A stretch of DNA of 64,000 bases from Mytilus galloprovincialis (lineage: Eukaryota > Mollusca > Bivalvia > Mytilida > Mytilidae): assembly GCF_965363235.1 (NCBI RefSeq), contig NC_134838.1, positions 7,011,001 through 7,075,000 on the forward strand, given 5' to 3'. Shown here one piece after another: positions 22,401-34,262 of this stretch. Made by a program: the position numbers and the translations under genes. The notes under the pieces were generated by a model, which did not search any database, was not told where the DNA came from, and worked only from the letters and a program-made list of their open reading frames with translations. Each line of letters starts with the position of its first letter. The first letter of the stretch is position 1.

Positions 22401-24258
22401 TAAGATCTCTAGCCAATGTAGAATAAAGAAATGCAACAATACACACTATATTCCTTAAAAAAATCTCTATTTCCAGATAATGGGACACATGGATGTGATA
22501 TCTATAGTATCGGATGGATTTAACATTTACTTCCCAATCATGATAGTGCTGCTGTGTATATGTACCTACTTCAGTCTTGGAAGTAGAATCCTACATTTCC
22601 TGGGATTCCAACAGTTTATAGGAGATGATGATATGACACAGGAGTTTATAGATGAGGGAAAGAATATTATAAGTAGAGGTAAGTTAAAGACTATTTAGAT
22701 TTATATTAAAACCTTTTGTGAGTGGAAATTGTTGTTTACATCAATAAGGCAGCAACCCTGTAACACAAATTTAACAGAAACTATGAAAGTCTGCCCTCAA
22801 CAACAAATGTAAAAAATAATACAAGAAACACTAACCTATAATCAAAGTAAACCAATTACAAGGTTCCTGACTTAGGACAGGCACTATATTATGTGAGGGT
22901 GTCAAACTAGATTTTGATTGGTACTAAGCACATCCCCCCTTTTTACTGATCAGTGGACAAAAAAGAAAGTAAATCAAAATCATTTCAGTAAATGCACTTT
23001 ACTCTCTCATATATGGGTTATACAGCTGACATAAAATCTGTGCTAAATACCACTTATGGTTTCTGGAAGCAGGATTTAAGTACTTTATCTGATCAAAATG
23101 AAAATCATATTTTATACTGTAGTATGAATTAAATGTATCAATACAAGACAACGGTTTTATGATTACAACAAATTTGAAATTTAAGAATGTTAATGGAAAC
23201 ATTTCACTTGAAACTTTTTCTTTGAAATCAGAAAAAAGAAAACTAGAGAGAAAGGCAAATAGTGACGAAAGAAAAAGAGAATGGAGTGAAAAGTTTGGTG
23301 TTGACTGGTCAAGTAGTTCTAGAAATGCAACAGCCAGAAAAGAGGTAGAAACTGCTGGAGATTTCCAAATGAATAGAGGTAGGTTTAGTTGTACATTAGA
23401 ATTAAGACGTTAAGGAAACATCAATCAATCAATCAGTCCATTCAATTTAGGTTTAATCTCCATCTCAAGCTTTTATGCCCTGTCACTACATTCAAAATAA
23501 ATAAGAATAAAATATAGGAAAGGAAATTTATTTTAGCTGTTTTATTATTTACTAGGTATGTCCCTTTTCTACCTTAGGAATAGATTACCTTGGCTGTATT
23601 TGGCGAAACTTTTTAGGAATTTTTGGTCCTCAATGCTCTTCAACTTCGTACTTTATTTAGACTTGAGATTCGAGCGTCACTAATGAGTCTTTTGTAGACG
23701 AAACGCCCGTCTGGCCTAAATATAAAATTTTAATTCTGGTATCTATGATGAGTTTATTTGAACATTCAAAGATTTCTAATTACCTTACCCAGTTCACTAT
23801 CTGTAACTTTTTTCTTGATCAAGTCAAGATACTTATGATAAAGAGATTTGACTATGATAAAAATATAATACAGTGAAACCTGTCCAAACCGAACACCCAC
23901 GGGACTTTGCGTTTTGTTCGATTTTCACGTTTGTTTGAATTGAAGAGGTAAAAGGAAGTTGACACCAAAATAATTTTGACACTTACTGACAAGGGACAAT
24001 AGGTTTCACTGTAGATGATTTTTTTTTTCAGCCAAACAGTCTGTTGCTAGAAGTCCAGATGAGAATGATAAAACTGGACTTCTACGTGAAGCCGAACCTT
24101 TGGACTATACAGCTGAGTTAGAGGTAGAGGACTTTAATACTAACAGAATATCACAAGGGTACCAGTCTAGTAGACCAGGAACTACATCCAGTAGATACGG
24201 ATCATCAAGTGGATCTTCTAGACCTCGGCCACCTAAAGGAATATTTGATGATATTTAG
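13406..24258 (+). CDS. LMBRD2: LMBR1 domain-containing protein 2
   Basis: Twelve coding exons, all with GT-AG sites and consistent phase: 13406-13579, 14066-14292, 15119-15286, 16084-16294, 16580-16654, 19923-20208, 20457-20638, 21329-21462, 21886-21994, 22477-22678, 23232-23378, 24032-24258. They encode 713 aa (human about 695). LMBR1-like proteins are multi-pass membrane proteins; LMBRD2 has been linked to beta-2-adrenoceptor signalling. Family landmarks include [11 protein letters not shown] and [13 protein letters not shown] near the N-terminus, [20 protein letters not shown] text at the exon 2-3 junction, [39 protein letters not shown], a cytosolic EENLEDVLE coiled region, [48 protein letters not shown] and [14 protein letters not shown]. 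The soluble tail is Ser-rich and ends FDDI. The start ATG is 22 nt inside the exon beginning at 13384; a 5' non-coding exon is implied. Introns carry transposons and two splice-site duplications described separately. Confidence 0.97.
14540..14800 (-). repeat. Dispersed mussel-type repeat, family A, in LMBRD2 intron 2
   Basis: Copy containing 'tgattgccaatgagacaatt', 'aactataggtcactgcac' and 'ctagtcagctatagaaggcc'. It is reverse-oriented relative to the copy at 2880-3170 and opposite to LMBRD2 transcription. Confidence 0.55.
15944..16160 (+). repeat. Diverged triplicate of the LMBRD2 exon 4 acceptor region
   Basis: Three similar segments start after an AG at 15944, 16015 and 16084 (spacings 71 and 69). 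Each begins like 'agagaagttaaaagtgat' and runs through a 'cctggggtttgttcttactt' or diverged equivalent into a T-rich tract ending ag. Only the last continues as coding exon 4. The first two are decayed copies upstream in intron 3, each still with a recognisable acceptor. Confidence 0.8.
17178..18186. mobile_element. pogo-like TA element, 1.0 kb, LMBRD2 intron 5
   Basis: Ends CAGTGAAACCTGGGTAAACC and its complement ending CAGGTTTCACTG form inverted repeats, flanked by TA (17176-17177, 18187-18188). No transposase frame is seen. The right end shares 'cccacgggactttgcg'-type sequence (in complement) with the short element at 23871-24011, so the two belong to one family. TA target and CAGTG ends suit the pogo/Tigger branch of Tc1/mariner. 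Confidence 0.75.
19122..19857 (-). pseudogene. LTR retroelement remnant, antisense in LMBRD2 intron 5
   Basis: On the minus strand from about 19838 to a TGA at 19262-19264, one frame encodes an acidic, Ser/Thr-rich tail with [19 protein letters not shown], a style typical of the end of retroelement polyproteins. It is broken by TAA (19580-19582) and TGA (19364-19366). It is followed by a purine tract 'cagaagggggagaa' and then TGTGGTAGAGACG (19138 downward), an LTR-like start. The 17-bp 'aaatcgtctctaccaca' recurs at 19841-19857, flanking the frame. The LTR outer limit (perhaps near 16900) is unclear, and the pogo-like element at 17178 lies inside it. Confidence 0.5.
20630..20711 (+). repeat. 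Three 33-bp copies of the LMBRD2 exon 7 donor
   Basis: 'tacattgaggtgagt' occurs at 20630, 20663 and 20696, each copy with the same exon end (GAG) and GTGAGT donor. The unit is 33 bp, exactly 11 codons, and contains no stop. The first copy ends exon 7 at 20638. Use of the second or third donor would add [11 protein letters not shown] once or twice between two membrane segments. Confidence 0.9.
22150..22400 (-). repeat. Dispersed mussel-type repeat, family B, in LMBRD2 intron 9
   Basis: The segment contains 'gtgaaagggacaacaacccg', 'caccaatgggtcttcaatg' and 'gaggctcctgacttgggaca'. A related, more diverged copy lies at 22750-22910 in intron 10. I recognise it as a common mussel repeat; no coding capacity is seen. 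Confidence 0.5.
23672..23716 (+). ncRNA. Decayed hammerhead ribozyme motif
   Basis: In LMBRD2 intron 11 the order is stem I 5' strand gcgtca (23674-23679), core ctaatga (23680-23686), stem II gtct/agac (23687-23690 with 23696-23699, 5-nt loop), core gaaa (23700-23703), a minimal stem III, and a gtc cleavage triplet (23709-23711) followed by tggc, which pairs back with stem I. This is the hammerhead layout. Two changes point to loss of activity: the conserved CUGAUGA core reads CTAATGA, and stem III reads cgc/ccg. Hammerheads of this minimal-stem-III type are known in bivalve retroelements. Confidence 0.65.
23871..24011. mobile_element. Short pogo-like MITE next to the last LMBRD2 acceptor
   Basis: Begins CAGTGAAACCTGTCCAAACC and ends GGTTTCACTG, flanked by TA on both sides (23869-23870, 24012-24013). 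At 141 bp it is an internally deleted relative of the element at 17178-18186. Only 20 bp separate it from the exon starting at 24032. Confidence 0.8.
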
Positions 24259-26780
24259 ATACCATGTCTGTTTTAAGTTTAAATGAAATATCTCTATGGT
24301 TGTGTACGAAAGAGTGTAGTTCAAGGATGCAATGAAAATAAGATTTAAAAATAATTTATGCACTTATGGTTATATTCTATTAGGATTAGTATTTATCTAG
24401 TACTTAGTCAAGACGTTTCATTCACATTATCATCATCACACTTTTCTAAGTCGTGATATGGAAATTAAGATATTCTGTCCTTTGTTCAACATACTGACCT
24501 TAATTTTTTGCCCAACACATGCGCTAATGAAGTAATATAATGGTGTAAAAACCAAATACTTTAACAGACTGATAATGATTGAAATAAAGGGTATTGATCA
24601 TTCATTAATTATAAATTTGATATCACATTTATAAAGATGTCAAGTTGTTAAAACCGCACAAGTATATGTTCAGAAAAATATGAAAAACTCCAGAGGATCA
24701 TGTATAATAATTTTAACCTGAAAAGCAGAAATAAGATAAATAAAGGGATTATTGACATTTGTGTTCTTGTTATTAAAAATTAAAAGTAATGAAACACAAA
24801 TTGTATAGGAATGGCATATTGTAATTCAGGATGTTCCACATGTTTTCTCTTCAACATTATTGATATGTTTCATCAATAGAGTTTCATATTGAATGATACT
24901 GATTTGAATTTGTCGGGTTTTTTAAATTTTTAAATATTTTGGATATCATTTTCAAAAATATAGCCCAATTTTTAAAAATTGTTCACTATTTTATAACTTA
25001 AAATTATAGCCTGTGACCTGACATTTTTTTAGTTTGATATTTAAAACTACCATTAGTTCTTTAAATGTTAGAATTATAAAGTGATGATGGAGTTTCTAAT
25101 TTCTTAAATGATATTTATATGTTGTTATATTTGATCACTAATTTATAGACTCATTATGACTATTAAAAATTTGTTACTGTTGCAAAGGGGTATGTATGTA
25201 TATTATACTGGTCAATATATTATTTGTATTAAAGATAGTTATATACAGAAACCTGTTAAGACTGAACCTCTTCAGGACCAAACATTTTGTCTGGTATAGG
25301 TAGTTGTTCCATTTACATAGGTTAAAGAACATCCTGAAATAAAAATTCAGTTTTTTTTAATCCAGGGTTCAGTTTAAACAGGTTTCACTGTAGTCATATG
25401 AATAATGTGGTAGTTATATATAAAGTTATAGGCAGGTGCCTGTTATAAAAATGTCATGGAGATAACAATTGTCGTAGGGATTTTCAGTTTGATCTTGTTG
25501 ATATTATTGATTCAAACATATTTAGTAAACCAATCAAACAACATTGTCCTTTCAGATTAACAGTGGTAAATGTTATCGTGTATCCCTTAATTATTTTGTC
25601 CATAGAACTAGAATTAATATAGTTATTTCTCAAAGTCTAATTCCATAAAATTTACCAAAGTCCTTTTTTCCCAAAGGGATCACTATTTTTGAATACTAGC
25701 TTTTAAAATGACTGTTGGCAGTAGAAAACAGTTACCTGCAACATACCACTTACAAGTTCTCAGTATATATGAGTCACACCTGTTGACCCATGGTCAGTCT
25801 GTGTAAATGAAGACATTGAATAATCACCATTTTTCTGTGAAGTAATAACATATGTATTTTGATATAGGAAATGTATTTGAAAACGCATGAATACATTGTC
25901 TTCTATTTTTTTTTTTAGAAAATGTTTGATTATGAGTATCTACTACAATTCAATTACATTTTCAAATAGAACACCAAGAATTTTTAATGTGATAGAACCT
26001 AGAATTTATTATATGCACTTTACATACTATATTTACACAATTAGATCTTGATCATTATTTCTTGTAACTGCATGATCAATGTTTGTTATTAAGTAAGCAT
26101 TTTTGTATGAAAGTTTATAATTGAAACATTTTGTGAGTATGAATTGTAAAATGCATTTTATTTCAAGAGATGGTAGACCTGAGGCTATTTAAATTGTTTT
26201 GTCATGTTTAAATTATCTTATCTTGTTTAAAATGAAAAACATGTATAGGTTTTAATTTTCAAAGCTGCACAAAATATTTGATCTTTTATCCTAAGATTTT
26301 GTTGAACTGTCATTTCAATGTAGAATCTGGAAGTTGAAGCATAATAGTAAACTGTTATTTACACCTTTTAAATGGTCACTTTTATTGCAAAGATAGTTGC
26401 ATGAACAATATTACTTTATGGTATAACATGTACTTTTGTGTTTAAACACTAGCACTTAAAGGTAGAGCTTTAAATATCCAAAAAGCTTTTAAATGGTTGA
26501 ATAGAGAGATGTTTTTCTTATTAAATCTTATTTAAATGAGACCCAGATAGCTACACATCACTGAAGTATTTGATCTGCTGTTGTGTAGCTTATCAATTCA
26601 AAATGTTAGATAATTTAACTCTTTGATGGTTCCCTTAAAGGCAATCAATTTGATTCCAAATGAGCAATACTAGCTTACAAGAGCCTCTAGTTGGTGCACT
26701 AATGCTCTCAAATTAGTGTAAGTCTAGTGACAATTGGACTCTTCGCCTGGAATGATCAGTTATGATCTGGTATATATGGA
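24259..26780 (+). other. LMBRD2 3' UTR and downstream intergenic DNA
   Basis: AT-rich, non-coding. Possible polyadenylation hexamers aataaa occur near 24583 and 24738. One pogo-like MITE lies at 25246-25390. I see no exon or RNA gene in the rest. Confidence 0.5.
25246..25390. mobile_element. Short pogo-like MITE
   Basis: Begins CAGAAACCTGTTAAGACTG and ends AACAGGTTTCACTG, with TA on both sides (25244-25245, 25391-25392). It is a 145-bp member of the same family as 17178-18186 and 23871-24011. Confidence 0.7.
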
Positions 26781-27529
26781 AGACTCAGATTGACTTCCCG
26801 TCTCTAATCGATGTCTGTTCCTCAAATCGATGTCCAAATCTGACGTCACAATAGAATAACAATCCAAATCGACGCCCAATGTTATGCCTATCAAATTGAC
26901 GTCCGTTTTTTGGCTTCTCTAACTGACGTCCAATTTTTAGCTTCTCAATGTCCGTCCAATCAATGTCCGTTTTGGACACAAAAAACAAAATTGAACTGAA
27001 CAGATAGCAGCTGAAACCTTTAGACCTTCAAACATATTATGTGTGACAAATAAGATATATTTAAAAAAATATAGATTTATTACATACTTGATTTTAAAAG
27101 TATGTAAACAGGTTGTGATATCAATTTTTAAAATTTTAGAGAATATATTAAAATTAGGAGCTGTGGTATATTTCCATTCTATCCACCAGAGTTCAAATAA
27201 AGTGGAGCAATTATAGACAACAATGATAAAAGCATACTGCAAAGGCTATAAAAGTTCACAACATGAATAATGTAAACAATTAAGATTTGAAAATTAACGG
27301 TTTTATTTATAAAAAGAAAACAATTCTGAAAAACAAATATGACAGACATAAACCATCGAAAATACTTCACTACAGGCCCATATAGAATATGTTGGGGGAG
27401 GGAGGTTAAACATGTGTTAGAGCACTAAACCTAGAACAGGGTGTAACAGAAAAACATAAAAACATAATGCCAACTTTTTTGGCATATACGTTTCACTCCA
27501 GGTGTAAAACTCGGAAATTTGTTGAAAAA

Positions 27530-28010
27530 TATCTGAGATCATCCCCATATTTGGTGGGGTTTGTGTTGCTTATTCTCTAGTATTATATGTTTTGTCATAT
27601 TTACTATTGTTTGTCTTTTTGTCCTTTTCATTTTAAGCCATTGCGTTGTCAGTTTATTTTCGATTTATGAGTTTGACTGTACCTCTGGTATCTTTTGTCT
27701 CTCTTTTACAGAGTCCGAATTATAATACTCTCAAAACAATTGGCTCAGAGTACTTCTTTATTTTGTCTATTGTTGAATAGATATAGGAAGATGTGGTATG
27801 AGTGCCAATGAGACAACTCTCCATCCAAATAACAATTTATAAAAGTAAACCATTATAGGTCAATGTACGGCCTTCAACACAGAGCCTTGGCTCACACCGA
27901 ACAAGCTATAAAGGGCCCCAAAATTACTAGTGTAAAACCATATAAGCAGGAAAACCAACGATCTAATAAATGCTTCTATTATATGTCGTTTGGTTTGCTT
28001 TGTCTTGGGT
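27530..28010. repeat. Dispersed mussel-type repeats, families C and A
   Basis: 27530-27710 contains 'cattgcgttgtcagtttatt' and 'tatgagtttgactgtacctc', which I recognise as a common mussel repeat (family C, plus orientation). 27780-28010 is a family A copy containing 'atgtggtatgagtgccaatg' and 'caagctataaagggcccc'. Both lie inside the element at 26781-28482. Confidence 0.55.
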
Positions 28011-28299
28011 TGATTTCTCATTATTAATAGAAATGACACACTATATGTAGATCGATTGGATTGACATTTTATCAAGATAAGTATGCATGTTACCTATTTT
28101 GGGTTGAAAAATCTATATGGAAAGTATGTATAAATGTTTGAAAATTTAGTTGTCATAAGAACCCTAAAAAACATGTACATGTATAAGTGTAAATTTAGTC
28201 CAGTAGTATATTATTAATTGATATTGGACATCGATTTAAGACTACAACCAATCAGGCGTCGTTTTGGCAAAACATGACTTCAAATTAGACGTCGATTTT

Positions 28300-28441
28300 G
28301 GTCGTCGATTTGAGAATGAGCAGTCAGATTTGGACGTCGATTTGAGAATGAGCAGTCAGATTTGGACGTCGATTTGAGAATGAACAGTCAGATTTGGACG
28401 TCGATTTGAGAATGAGCAGTCAGATTTAGACGTCGATTTGA
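28300..28441 (+). repeat. 32-bp tandem repeat, 4-5 copies
   Basis: Units read 'gacgtcgatttgagaatgag' then 'cagtcagatttg'. Copies start at 28333, 28365 and 28397, with partial units on either side. The array forms the right inner arm of the element at 26781-28482. Confidence 0.85.
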
Positions 28442-28492
28442 GGAACGGACATTGATTAGAGACTGATCCTTAATCTGAGTCTAACATAGATA

Positions 28493-29468
28493 CTGAGCTA
28501 AAAAAGTTTTGCAACAAAAATATAAAATTTTATTTTATCACAAAATCATAAAAACATAATTTTAATAATAACAAAATTGAATTAAGACATGTCAGAAAAA
28601 ACATGCATGTTTATCACTCACATTCACTAGTTATTTCTTTGTATGGAGTGCATTAGGGTCAAAATGCAGAAATGAGTATAGTGTCATTCAAAATGGATTT
28701 CTCGTCCATGCTCCTTGTGTATCGATAACAGATTGGCAAACACTCCAGTATCTGCCCTTAGTCTATGCACTACTTGTGTGGCCGGAATAAAGTTGTCACA
28801 TGTTGACGTTAAGCGAAGGTAGCCCTCCTCCATTGACGTTAGTTTTTTAGATCTTGGCCTATCCTGTGCAGCTGCAATTTGTCGATATTTGTTTGTTAGT
28901 CTCTTAACATTTGACCTATGCACATTAAATTAAGCCTCAACGTCGGCAACACTCATTCCGGCATCAACCATTCCAAGAGCTTTCTGACGGTCATTTTCGG
29001 GGACGACTGGTTGACGCCCAATGCATTTTTTTTTCTAACTAATGGTGTGTCTCTGAACATTAGTGAAAACAAAATTTCAAATTTCGTTCTAAAAGAACAG
29101 GTAGAGAAGGTAAAACATCAAATACATGTGCAAAGCTTAAATGGTGCGAAATCAATCACCAGGGAAAAAAGTATGACTGTTTAAAATTACAGGTAGACCT
29201 TAGGTTTATGAGGGTCTGGATGGGGGGTCTGTCATTCTGTAAACATTTAATTTTCATCCCTTTTTTCTCTAATCTTCAAAAACTTAGACCAAGCATTTCT
29301 CTAATCTTCATTTTGTTTGCCCGTTATTTTTTAAGGGCATTATTCTTTAATCATTTAACCCCATCCAAACCCTCGTTTATATCAATGATGTTTTTTAAAA
29401 AAATTTTGGCAGAAACAACCAAAAAAAAAAAGTGAAAAAAAAAGTGTTGCTAAACTTTTTTGGCTCAG
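28493..29468 (-). mobile_element. Tc1/mariner-type transposon remnant
   Basis: Ends CTGAGCTAAAAAAGTTTTGC and its near-complement 'aaacttttttggctcag' are inverted repeats, flanked by TA (28491-28492, 29469-29470). Inside, on the minus strand, lies a decayed Tc1-type transposase N-terminus. The element starts 10 bp after the end of the neighbouring TIR element. Confidence 0.75.
28684..29010 (-). pseudogene. Tc1-like transposase N-terminal fragment
   Basis: The frame reads PENDRQKALGMVDAGMSVAD, then VEA, a TAA, then FNVHRSNVKRLTNKYRQ and QDRPRSKKLT. This is the paired helix-turn-helix DNA-binding region of Tc1-like transposases, whose second motif is typically V-R-VKRL--KYR--G---DRPRSG. One in-frame stop is seen, and the catalytic DDE part is missing from the element. 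Confidence 0.7.
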
Positions 29469-31229
29469 TATATGTCACTGACCTCAATCAAATGCATGCA
29501 GGGACTCGGGTCCAGATCTAGTATTGGACTGTTTTCAGAAGTTGATAAAAGTTGAAAAATTGAAGAATTTTACATGCACATGTCTATTGTGATGAGGCTT
29601 GGTATCATTAAAAGAAGATAAAGGCAAACTTTGCTTATAGAACACTTCATTAAGTAAATCACATCTGGCCAAAAGTAGGTTAGTCTGAATCATATTTCAT
29701 ACTCCATCTTCTTATGTGTTAAAAAAATGCACAAAAGCTCTAGGCTTGAACGAAAATGTGCATCTTAGAATTCTGAATCAAAGTAAAATTTAGTAGGGTA
29801 ATGGAAGTAGAGGTAACTTAGATGTAGGACCCTGAGGGCTGATATTAATAAGTTAGTTGGTAGCTTATAGCTTTTTGGGCTTCACTGACTATGATTAATG
29901 TTTAAAGCACCAAATGATGTCCTGCCTTGGAACATTGCATAATATGATGTAACATGGTAGAGTTATTGGTGCTAATTTCATTGAATTTATATTCATAGAT
30001 TAATTGATATGGCTATAAAATAATTTTCTGTAGTTCAGCAGGGAATGGGTAAGCAATGTCAATTTTAAATGTTATAAAAAAAATCCAGGAGGTTTGATTA
30101 AAACATTTATTTTCTTAGCTGATAAAGAGTTATGTTTGCTCTTAGATTGAAATAGTGGCTTGAAATGCTTAATATACTTTCTTTTGAACTTTGCTCAGGA
30201 TATTTGTATACTTAATTTGATACACACCATAAGTATCTTTATCTGTTCTTATTATTGTTATATTTTATAGTTTTTTTTTGTTGTTGAATACATTTAAGCA
30301 ACTGTTATTGTGTTAACACATACATATAGTGTAATTCAATTTTCACAGCTGTGTTAGTAACACATATTTGCAAGAATTATTGTTCTAAAATATATTTAGT
30401 TTTGGTTCAGTGTTTTCAGTTTACCATTAAGACATTTATTCATTCCAAAGATCTAAAAATCCAATATCAAAGATGCAAAAGTTTTATTTTATTCTAAAGT
30501 AGCAATTTCATTTGGTATTTAAATGGAAATAGAATAACAGTACTTATGAAAGTAGACTGTATTTAGTGTTATCCTTCGGAAATTTAAAAAAAATGGGGAA
30601 AAAAAGTTGTATACATGTATGAGTTAGAATTGAAATAAAATTGGACATTATATTTTGTAATGACTTCATTATCAGCTGTCATACATTGTATTTATATAAC
30701 CCCTTCACATGGACACATAAACAATGGCATTACTTCAAACTGATATAACCGTAGTTACAGATGTAGACTTTACTTATGTTATTCTAAAGGTGATATAGAA
30801 TGGTATGGTTAGTGTGTTTACTTGGGATTTATTTACATATATATATTAATGTTGTATTGTTAACACTTGAAATGAATAAAATGTTCAAATATTACTGATT
30901 TTCATTACAATGCCACCAAAATGACAAGTTGACTGGTTTAAGTCAAAAATCTAGTTCTTATATTAAAAGCATTTTTAGGACAAAAATAATTTGAAAAGGA
31001 ACACTGCTTTGCACAAGACCAACATGATGAGTCAGATGAATATAAAGTTCCAATTTCTGCATAAAGACTTGTCACTCTACTGGAACTCTGGGCTGTCCAA
31101 TCTTGGTTCATACTCCTTAATATCTTGTGCTATGGGGAAAGCAGCAAATACCCATTTGAAAACTTTTGATTTAACCTGGCTGAGCATAGAACCCATGACT
31201 TCTGGACTCTTGTTGCTTATGAGATGATC

Positions 31230-31508
31230 TTTCTAATTTTTAAGCCAAATTAGACTTTTGACCCCAATTTCACAGTCCACTGAACATAGAAAATGAAAGT
31301 GGGAGTTTCAGGTTAAAGTTTTTGGTCAAGGTAGTTTTTGATGAAGCTGAAGTCCAATCAACTTCAAACTTAGTACACTTGTTGCTTATGATATGATCTT
31401 TCTAATTTTAATGCCAAATTAGATAATTACCCAATTTCACGGTCCATGGAACATGGAAAAGGATAGTGCGAGTGGGGCATCCGTGTACTTTGGACACATT
31501 CTTGTTAG
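31230..31508 (+). repeat. Dispersed repeat with GTGGGGCAT end
   Basis: Second copy of the family at 700-975. It contains 'tttttggtcaaggtagtttt', 'gaagtccaatcaacttc' and ends 'gcgagtggggcatccgtg' plus 'ggacacattcttgttag'. A duplicated inner block 'gatgatctttctaattttta' appears twice (about 31224 and 31393). Confidence 0.55.
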
Positions 31509-33982
31509 GAAATTACATCTTCAGTAAATTTTGAATAAGAGTAATCTCCTATTTTATGTTTTCTGATATTTTATCTACGGTAGTGTTCCTTTATCCAAAT
31601 AAAAAATATGATATCATGCTGTAAAGTTTGACATGTGCTTGTTATTCCATCTCCTTAGGAAGTAAAATAGATAAACTCAAACTGGGAGCAAATATGTTTG
31701 TGACATTGATATGTAAATATAGTTTATCAGGTCAGAAGTAATCTTTTGCTTTTTATGGTGGATATTGCTGTGAAAATGTTAAATTATCAAACAGATTATA
31801 ATTTTAAACTGGTTAGTGATGAAGTATAATAAGAGACACGTGACCTTGAGCAAACTCATATTAGTTGTCTTGTGTACTTATTTAAAAGAAAAGTGCATAG
31901 TAACCATACAATTTTGGCATCCATGTATAGTAAGCCAACATCAGTGAATTTTCTTTAAACAGGAAATTATCTCTTAAATTTAGAGAAGACCTTTGATTTC
32001 TTAATTTTATATCATGGTGTGTTGTTCATGACTTGAGTTGGTGTGAAATATAAACTAAGTGATATTACACATTATATTAACAGATTTACAGCTCAGAAAA
32101 GTAACGTCAATAGACCACTTTCGAGTTTGTCCTTCATCGGAAAAAAATTATGCACGCCTTTGTGACGTCATTTACCAGTTAGAGGGAATTCCCTGTATCC
32201 CTGTACTATTAACGTTCATCAAGCATCTTAGTGATAGTCATTATGAAGGATAAACTAGAAATAATGTTTGTTCGTAGGTACCTTATGACAATTCCCTAAT
32301 GACAGCAGAGCTGAAGGTCAATTATGAAAATTCAATTTGCCGAATAATTCATACAATATAGCATCATAATTTTGCAACCTCTTGCTCAACATTGGAACAT
32401 AAGTGATGATGCCCCTGAATGCATGAATAATGTTCACTAAAACCAAAGTTTTTGACAGAAGTGCATCAAAGGTTGTCTATTTTTCATTGTTTCATGAAAG
32501 AAATTTTCAAAAGAATTTCAGATAAAAAGATTTTTATTCTTGGTAACAAAAATATTATAATATGAGGTTAAAAATATGTAACACAAGCAAAAAAACAAAA
32601 TTAAAATATAAAACAAAAATATTACAGGTACAAATATCAGATCAGCTGATCTTAAAACAAAAACTATAAAAACAAATGACCAGATTGTATATAGACACAT
32701 TATTTTTATAAATTGAATCAAAAACTTCAAAGAGGACTAAATAATATCTACTAAATATATCAAATGGTTTTGAAGTGATCATGTAGACTTTAAGACATTA
32801 CTTACAGAATATATTTCATTAACAAAATTCTGAAAATTAATGCAAAATTCCATGACAAGGTTAGCCCTGGATTCTGCTGGATTTCAAATCTTATATGGGA
32901 ATAGATACTAGAAAAAATAATAACGGTAAAGAAACCTAAAGGATTCAAATTTAATGTGTTCATCACCAAATGATTTTTTATGGTTTAAAAAAAACGAAAA
33001 ATTATAAGTGGGGCAATTTTTTTCATTTGACAAGTCACAAGTCTGCAATATACAATATCGTTAGCTACTGAGAATTTGTAATTATTTCAGATTCTGGGAG
33101 AACAGCTTTAATATGAGAACATTTAGATTAATTTCTTATTATTAATATCCTTAACACTTTGGACAAGCCTGTTAAACGTCAACATTAATCATTAGAAAAA
33201 TAAAGTGCTATTGTATATACAATATGATCTTTTTGGCAGATTATGTTCGGGAGAGGATCAATTTCACCATTGTCTGAATACATTAAGAAGTTAAAATAAT
33301 AAATGCAACAATGATATAAAGGGTAACCAACATATCAAATACCCGTAAAAACTAGTACAGGATTAAACATCTATTATAAAGCATTTTAATACTGACTGAT
33401 ATTATATAACAAAGTGATGATACCCCTTTGTTGTTTAGAGGGTTCAAAAGGTCACCTGATCAAATATTTGACCATAATAATTAAGGCAAGTAAATTCTAT
33501 AAATTACTACATATGGTGCTTTGCATCATTTTTAATAACACAGTTTATAAAAGTAATCATTTGGTTAATGCCCACAAAGCAAGCATCTAGCTTGGGAGAA
33601 GAAAAAAAAATGTCCAGGTTGTTCTGTCAGTTGTAACTGTTTTATTTTCGTGTCTCTGATTATGTCGCTTCTTGAAGATGAATCAAACATAAGGAATTAT
33701 TTTTGTGAATTAAATCAAAATAATGCCCTCATCATAATTTCTCACTTTACCTTTCTGTAAATTCAAAAATTACTGCATGCATTTTTTTATGGCGATTTTT
33801 GAAGAATTGACAATAATGCAAGATTATTTATTGCGATTTCAGATAAAGCTACATGCAGATGTATGCATCAGATATCAGAATATGAGTTCTTACTTTTGCG
33901 CTGCTCAAACAGTCGCAATATTCAGATTAATAATAATTTCTGAATTTACAGTATCTAAATACATATAGTGTATATGTACATT

Positions 33983-34262
33983 TTATACAGTTATATTTAT
34001 CTTGCCTCTACAAAACAGATAACAAAAATAACTAAGAAACACATACATGTACATTTTACAGTTATTTATCTTGCCTCTACAAAACAGATAACAAAAATAA
34101 CTAAGAAACACATACATGTACATTTTACAGTTGTTTATCTTGCCTCTACAAAACAGATAACAAAAATAACTAAGAAACACATACATGTACATTTTACAGT
34201 TGTTTATCTTGCCTCTACAAAACAGATAACAAAAATAACTAAGAAACACATACATGTTCAAT
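33983..34262. repeat. 69-bp tandem repeat, 4 copies
   Basis: Units contain 'cttgcctctacaaaacagat' and 'aactaagaaacacatacatg'. The period, 69 bp, is a multiple of three, so both strands stay open over the array; the resulting 92- and 111-codon frames are repeat artefacts with no support as genes. Confidence 0.9.

Larger units (their letters stand above)
26781..28482. mobile_element. TIR element with repeated subterminal motifs
   Basis: The left end (agactcagattgac) and right end (...aatctgagtct) are inverted repeats that continue inward as 'tctctaatcgatgtctgttc'-like sequence on both sides for about 60 bp. Both arms contain multiple 'gacgtc'/'atcgatgtc' motifs; the right arm carries a 32-bp tandem array. 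The interior includes a family C repeat (27530-27710) and a family A repeat (27780-28010). No transposase is seen, and a target duplication could not be settled. Confidence 0.55.

Noticed and set aside
32059..32253. 64-codon plus-strand open frame with some GC-richer sequence
   Set aside because: No domain, no clear splice sites, and the text resembles dispersed repeat DNA.
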